NCBI GenBank assembly: GCA_042091035.1
Contig: JBELIG010000050.1
Location: 1-18,367 of the forward strand
DNA from: AM-2324 sp042091035
Lineage (GTDB): Bacteria > Bacteroidota > Bacteroidia > Chitinophagales > Saprospiraceae
Reading direction: 5' to 3'
Length of the DNA: 18,367 nt
Shown one piece after another: positions 16,701 through 18,367 of this stretch. The translations under genes and the position numbers were made by a program. Each line of letters opens with the position of its first letter. Positions within the stretch are counted from its first letter, which is position 1. The notes beneath the pieces are model-generated. The model searched no databases. It was not told where the DNA came from and saw nothing but the letters and a program-made list of their open reading frames with translations.

Positions 16701-18367
16701 GTCCAGTTTTCTACATTTACATCCAAAGAAACTTGGTCAACAATGCAGTTCAACTCTGAAGGATCAAATGAACTAATAATTGGTTCAGCAATATCTTCTC
16801 CCACAAAAGCTGGGACTTCCGTCAAGCATCCATTTTCTAGATCTTGAACTTCAATAAAATAGGTGCCTACAGATTCAACAAGCAATGATTCTGTGTCTAC
16901 AGGTGAAACAATTTGACCATCGGTAGTTGTCCAATTAATCGCATAATTTCCACTATTAGTAAAAATCTCGCTTTGGATAGTTGCCTCTGCAACTGCACAA
17001 GTCAAAAGGTTAGATATAAATACATTTGCTATAGGTTCTACTAGATCCTGTTCAATCTCTGCCTGTATTTGATCCTCGCATCCATTGGTATTATCAAATA
17101 CATTTAATACATAAGAACCAGCTTCACTTACAGCCAACACTTCTGTGTTTGATAGTACTTCATTTGTAAATGGATCTACCCACTCATAAACCAAGTCATT
17201 CCCAACAGAAGTTTCTCCACTCAATTGAATTGACTGAACCACACAATTCAAGACTGAGCTATTAGAAATAACGGGAACAGGTAGTTCTACATCCTCCTCC
17301 ACCGATACAGACTCCAAAGATTCACATCCATTATCGGCATTGATAATAGTTAAAGAATATTCCCCTATCAAATCTACAGAAGGGTTTAGCGTATTCTCAC
17401 CACTAATGATATTTCCTGAATCTGTTGTCCAGTTGTATGCATAGCTTGCACCTGTACTTGAACCTGCTGCATCAAGTTCAATACTTGTATTTGTGCAGGT
17501 CAGAACATTAGCCTCCGCAATCATTACCTCAGGCGCGACAATATCTTCTTCTACCTCAACAGAAACAATCCCAACACAACCGTTTGACATATTTTCTGTT
17601 TCAAGAACGTATAATCCTGCTGCGTTCACAACAGGATTCAATCCTGTTGCACCTGATAAAATACTACCATTATTTGTTGTCCATTCATAATTAAAGATTG
17701 GATCAAGAGCGGTATTTTCAGCAGCTATTGTCTGACTTATCAGTAGGCAATTTAATTCACCCGTAGGTTCTACTATGACCTCTGGAACTTGGATATCCTC
17801 TTCTACATTAACGGCAGAAGAAGATGAACAACCATTCTCCAGGTTAGTTACAATCAAAGTATAGGGTCCAGCATTCTCCGCTAGAACGAAGTTTTCATTT
17901 ATATTTAAAGGTTCTCCTTGAGGGTTAAACCATTCAAAGGATGGATTATCCACATCAGATAGTTGACTTTCAACTAAAACCTCTGATATATCACAATTCA
18001 ATTCAGCATTTACATCCAGTGATATACTAGGTAGTAGGGTATCAATTATTACTAAAGCTGTTGCAGTTTCAAAACAACCATTTGATGAATTGACAACTGT
18101 GAGGCTATAAAGACCAGCTTCGTTCGCTTGTAAAGACAAGGATGTCTCTCCAGGAATTAATAGTCCACTTGGATCTTCCCAAGCATATTCAAACATAGAG
18201 CCTGCACTACTGCCAGTTCCATTTATAAGAATCTCTGAATTCACACAATTCAAGTTTTCACTTGCAGATGCTATACTGGTGGGAACAATTGTATCTACTC
18301 CTATCTCTATTTGTTCAATTGCTGAACAGCCATTTGAACTATCTGTAAGCTCTAGGCTATAAACTCC
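13751..18367 (-). CDS. Gene C: T9SS type B (CHU_C) Ig-repeat surface protein, 5' end outside the window
   Basis: The frame is open from the right edge to a TAA at 13753-13751, giving 1,538 visible residues. The first visible residues complete the end of a repeat (GVYSLELTDSSNGC), so the true start lies outside the window; the in-frame TTG at 18253 falls in the middle of the repeat array and is not a plausible start. Visible order: part of one repeat, 15 complete PKD/Ig-like repeats of 82-86 residues with two cysteines each, an SprB-like domain (from about visible residue 1281, QPPCFDDYGSI), an Ig-like domain with the CTDC motif, and CHU_C (1443-1538, YDRWGEK and GWDG). It is clearly paralogous to B: the last two repeats and the C-terminal domains align along their length. 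Whether it also carries anchor L and Calx-beta domains cannot be seen. Four Lys/Arg occur in the 15 repeats. CHU_C has two cysteines that B lacks. Function as a T9SS-exported surface adhesin is inferred. Confidence 0.95.
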   Translation of the reverse strand, partial: GVYSLELTDSSNGCSAIEQIEIGVDTIVPTSIASASENLNCVNSEILINGTGSSAGSMFEYAWEDPSGLLIPGETSLSLQANEAGLYSLTVVNSSNGCFETATALVIIDTLLPSISLDVNAELNCDISEVLVESQLSDVDNPSFEWFNPQGEPLNINENFVLAENAGPYTLIVTNLENGCSSSSAVNVEEDIQVPEVIVEPTGELNCLLISQTIAAENTALDPIFNYEWTTNNGSILSGATGLNPVVNAAGLYVLETENMSNGCVGIVSVEVEEDIVAPEVMIAEANVLTCTNTSIELDAAGSSTGASYAYNWTTDSGNIISGENTLNPSVDLIGEYSLTIINADNGCESLESVSVEEDVELPVPVISNSSVLNCVVQSIQLSGETSVGNDLVYEWVDPFTNEVLSNTEVLAVSEAGSYVLNVFDNTNGCEDQIQAEIEQDLVEPIANVFISNLLTCAVAEATIQSEIFTNSGNYAINWTTTDGQIVSPVDTESLLVESVGTYFIEVQDLENGCLTEVPAFVGEDIAEPIISSFDPSELNCIVDQVSLDVNVENWTTDYTSYWTTLDGLIIDDPGQLNINVSAIGTYFLEVLDTSNGCMNSTQIQVESDFEEPESAVYATGNIDCLTNSVELNGTSNSTNSSMSYSWKDTDSVIIPNANTSILEVAEPGLFTFIVTDDINGCLSESTVLVEIDTLSPALSIEADGLLNCMNSSILVEGNSSNVDQPEYKWFGPNGLIEGENDSFINVDEPGFYTMVLANDVNGCVNTKTILIEQDLAFPLAEVNEPSMLTCSEPITTLSVAGSGLGLDFAYLWSSVDGTINGPNDLSELEVSESGVYVLELINLVNGCSSETEVNLESNTELPALTFNNQNLINCISEEVQITGSYDNPLAQYNFEWTNPNGQILNYNGIDPIVTEPGGYMLLATDLENGCVSEYLVDVEMDIEQPEGIVQGQDILTCEQTEVTLNADNSSGNVLAYEWWDTDAAVLLAETVSQITLTEAGNYSLIVVDQLNGCSDMVDFSIDQNIEVPQIEAEIPEVLTCVVGAVELEMEVTSTNSLLNCSWYFEGDLIQQSSATSLVASLPGVYDLEVQNQVNGCVNSTSFTVLEDIDVPEVYLSTPDVLDCDTEEVFINAELNGVSTGPYNAVWSTNTGLILGANNMLEVTVGSAGVYQLSVVNTSNSCVTSTYVNVEEDIQYPIVDAGVDLVFPCFEDEVNLNAFVQSASGQYTTEWTTTDGSIINGIQSLAPAVAEPGVYIISVVDPSNGCISVDEVRVQEELPFEIEVLDEQPPCFDDYGSILVAELTPATGPFVYSINGGNSFGPESEFQYLNPGEYSVVVQDFNGCWSKTKEVLISNPTQLTLQTDVDVFVEQGESYQLNATVNYSFDEISSIVWFPAEGLDCTDCLDPIFEGNSTTTYEIEVTTLNGCVERSMVTIFVDKTPKVFIPNIFTPDGEGSNDIFMITADPETVELVKNFEIYDRWGEKMLCLEYFQPNDPSYGWDGIFNGRICDPGVFIYFAEIIMKDGRIEKFKGDLTISK
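13754..14041 (-). other. CHU_C / T9SS type B sorting domain of gene C, with two extra cysteines
   Basis: The last 96 residues match the CHU_C domain of B position by position: VFIPNIFTPDGEGSNDIF, IYDRWGEK, FQPNDP, GWDG, DPGVFIYFAEI and a final KGDLTISK. The differences are cysteines in MLCLEYF and GRICDPG, where B has VFEQFNF and GEELDPA. They could form a disulfide near the C-terminus. Confidence 0.9.
14528..18367 (-). repeat. Array of at least 15 PKD/Ig-like repeats in gene C
   Basis: Fifteen complete repeats of 82-86 residues run from position 18283 to about 14528, preceded by the end of another at the right edge. Each has the L-x-C and NGC (or NSC) cysteines. They are more divergent from each other than those of A and follow a seven-repeat higher-order period: repeats 1 and 8 (both 84 residues, ending in IDTLL or IDTLS) and repeats 2 and 9 (both 82 residues) are the clearest pairs. 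Repeat 13 carries a third cysteine in its central strand (LLNCSW). Confidence 0.92.

Noticed and set aside
16308..17690. Plus-strand open frames at 16308-16517 and 17493-17690
   Set aside because: They lie opposite gene C within the repeat array and have no start context or domain.
18251..18253. TTG at 18253-18251 as the start of gene C
   Set aside because: The same frame is open to the window edge and encodes the end of another repeat. The TTG is inside the L-x-C strand of a repeat, with no signal peptide after it.

Overview
The window looks like chromosome of a member of the Bacteroidota (Bacteroidetes), probably a low-GC, secretion-rich marine or freshwater lineage. The evidence is AT-rich DNA, genes without Shine-Dalgarno sequences, SprB-type repeats, a choice-of-anchor L domain and gliding-motility-associated C-terminal (CHU_C, type B T9SS sorting) domains. 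I cannot name a genus from the sequence.

Almost all of the window is three very large genes in tandem, all on the minus strand (transcription runs right to left: C, then B, then A). Gene C (13751 to beyond 18367) enters from the right edge without its N-terminus. Gene B (4559-13558) is complete, 2,999 residues. Gene A (4187 down to beyond position 1) has its N-terminus but runs off the left edge. They are paralogues sharing one plan: signal peptide, an unassigned N-terminal domain, choice-of-anchor L, Calx-beta, an Ig/SprB-type block, a long array of 82-86 residue PKD/Ig-like repeats each with two cysteines, then an SprB-like domain, a CxDC Ig-like domain and CHU_C. The plan is fully visible only in B. 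A shows the front half and C the back half.

The genes are separate units, not one broken gene. A terminator hairpin follows B, a 16-bp perfect hairpin follows C, and both gaps (371 bp and 192 bp) hold candidate Bacteroidota-type promoters. The larger gap also holds a structured stretch ending in a second hairpin flanked by A and T tracts, which could be a small RNA or leader.

The products are most likely exported by the type IX secretion system and held on or released from the surface as filamentous adhesins (SprB-like). The most unusual features are a near-total absence of lysine and arginine through the repeat regions (about 1,200 consecutive residues in B and over 960 in A with none), a strictly kept cysteine pair per repeat, and higher-order repeat units of seven repeats in C and probably six in B. 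I saw no RNA genes, mobile elements, CRISPR arrays or plus-strand genes.
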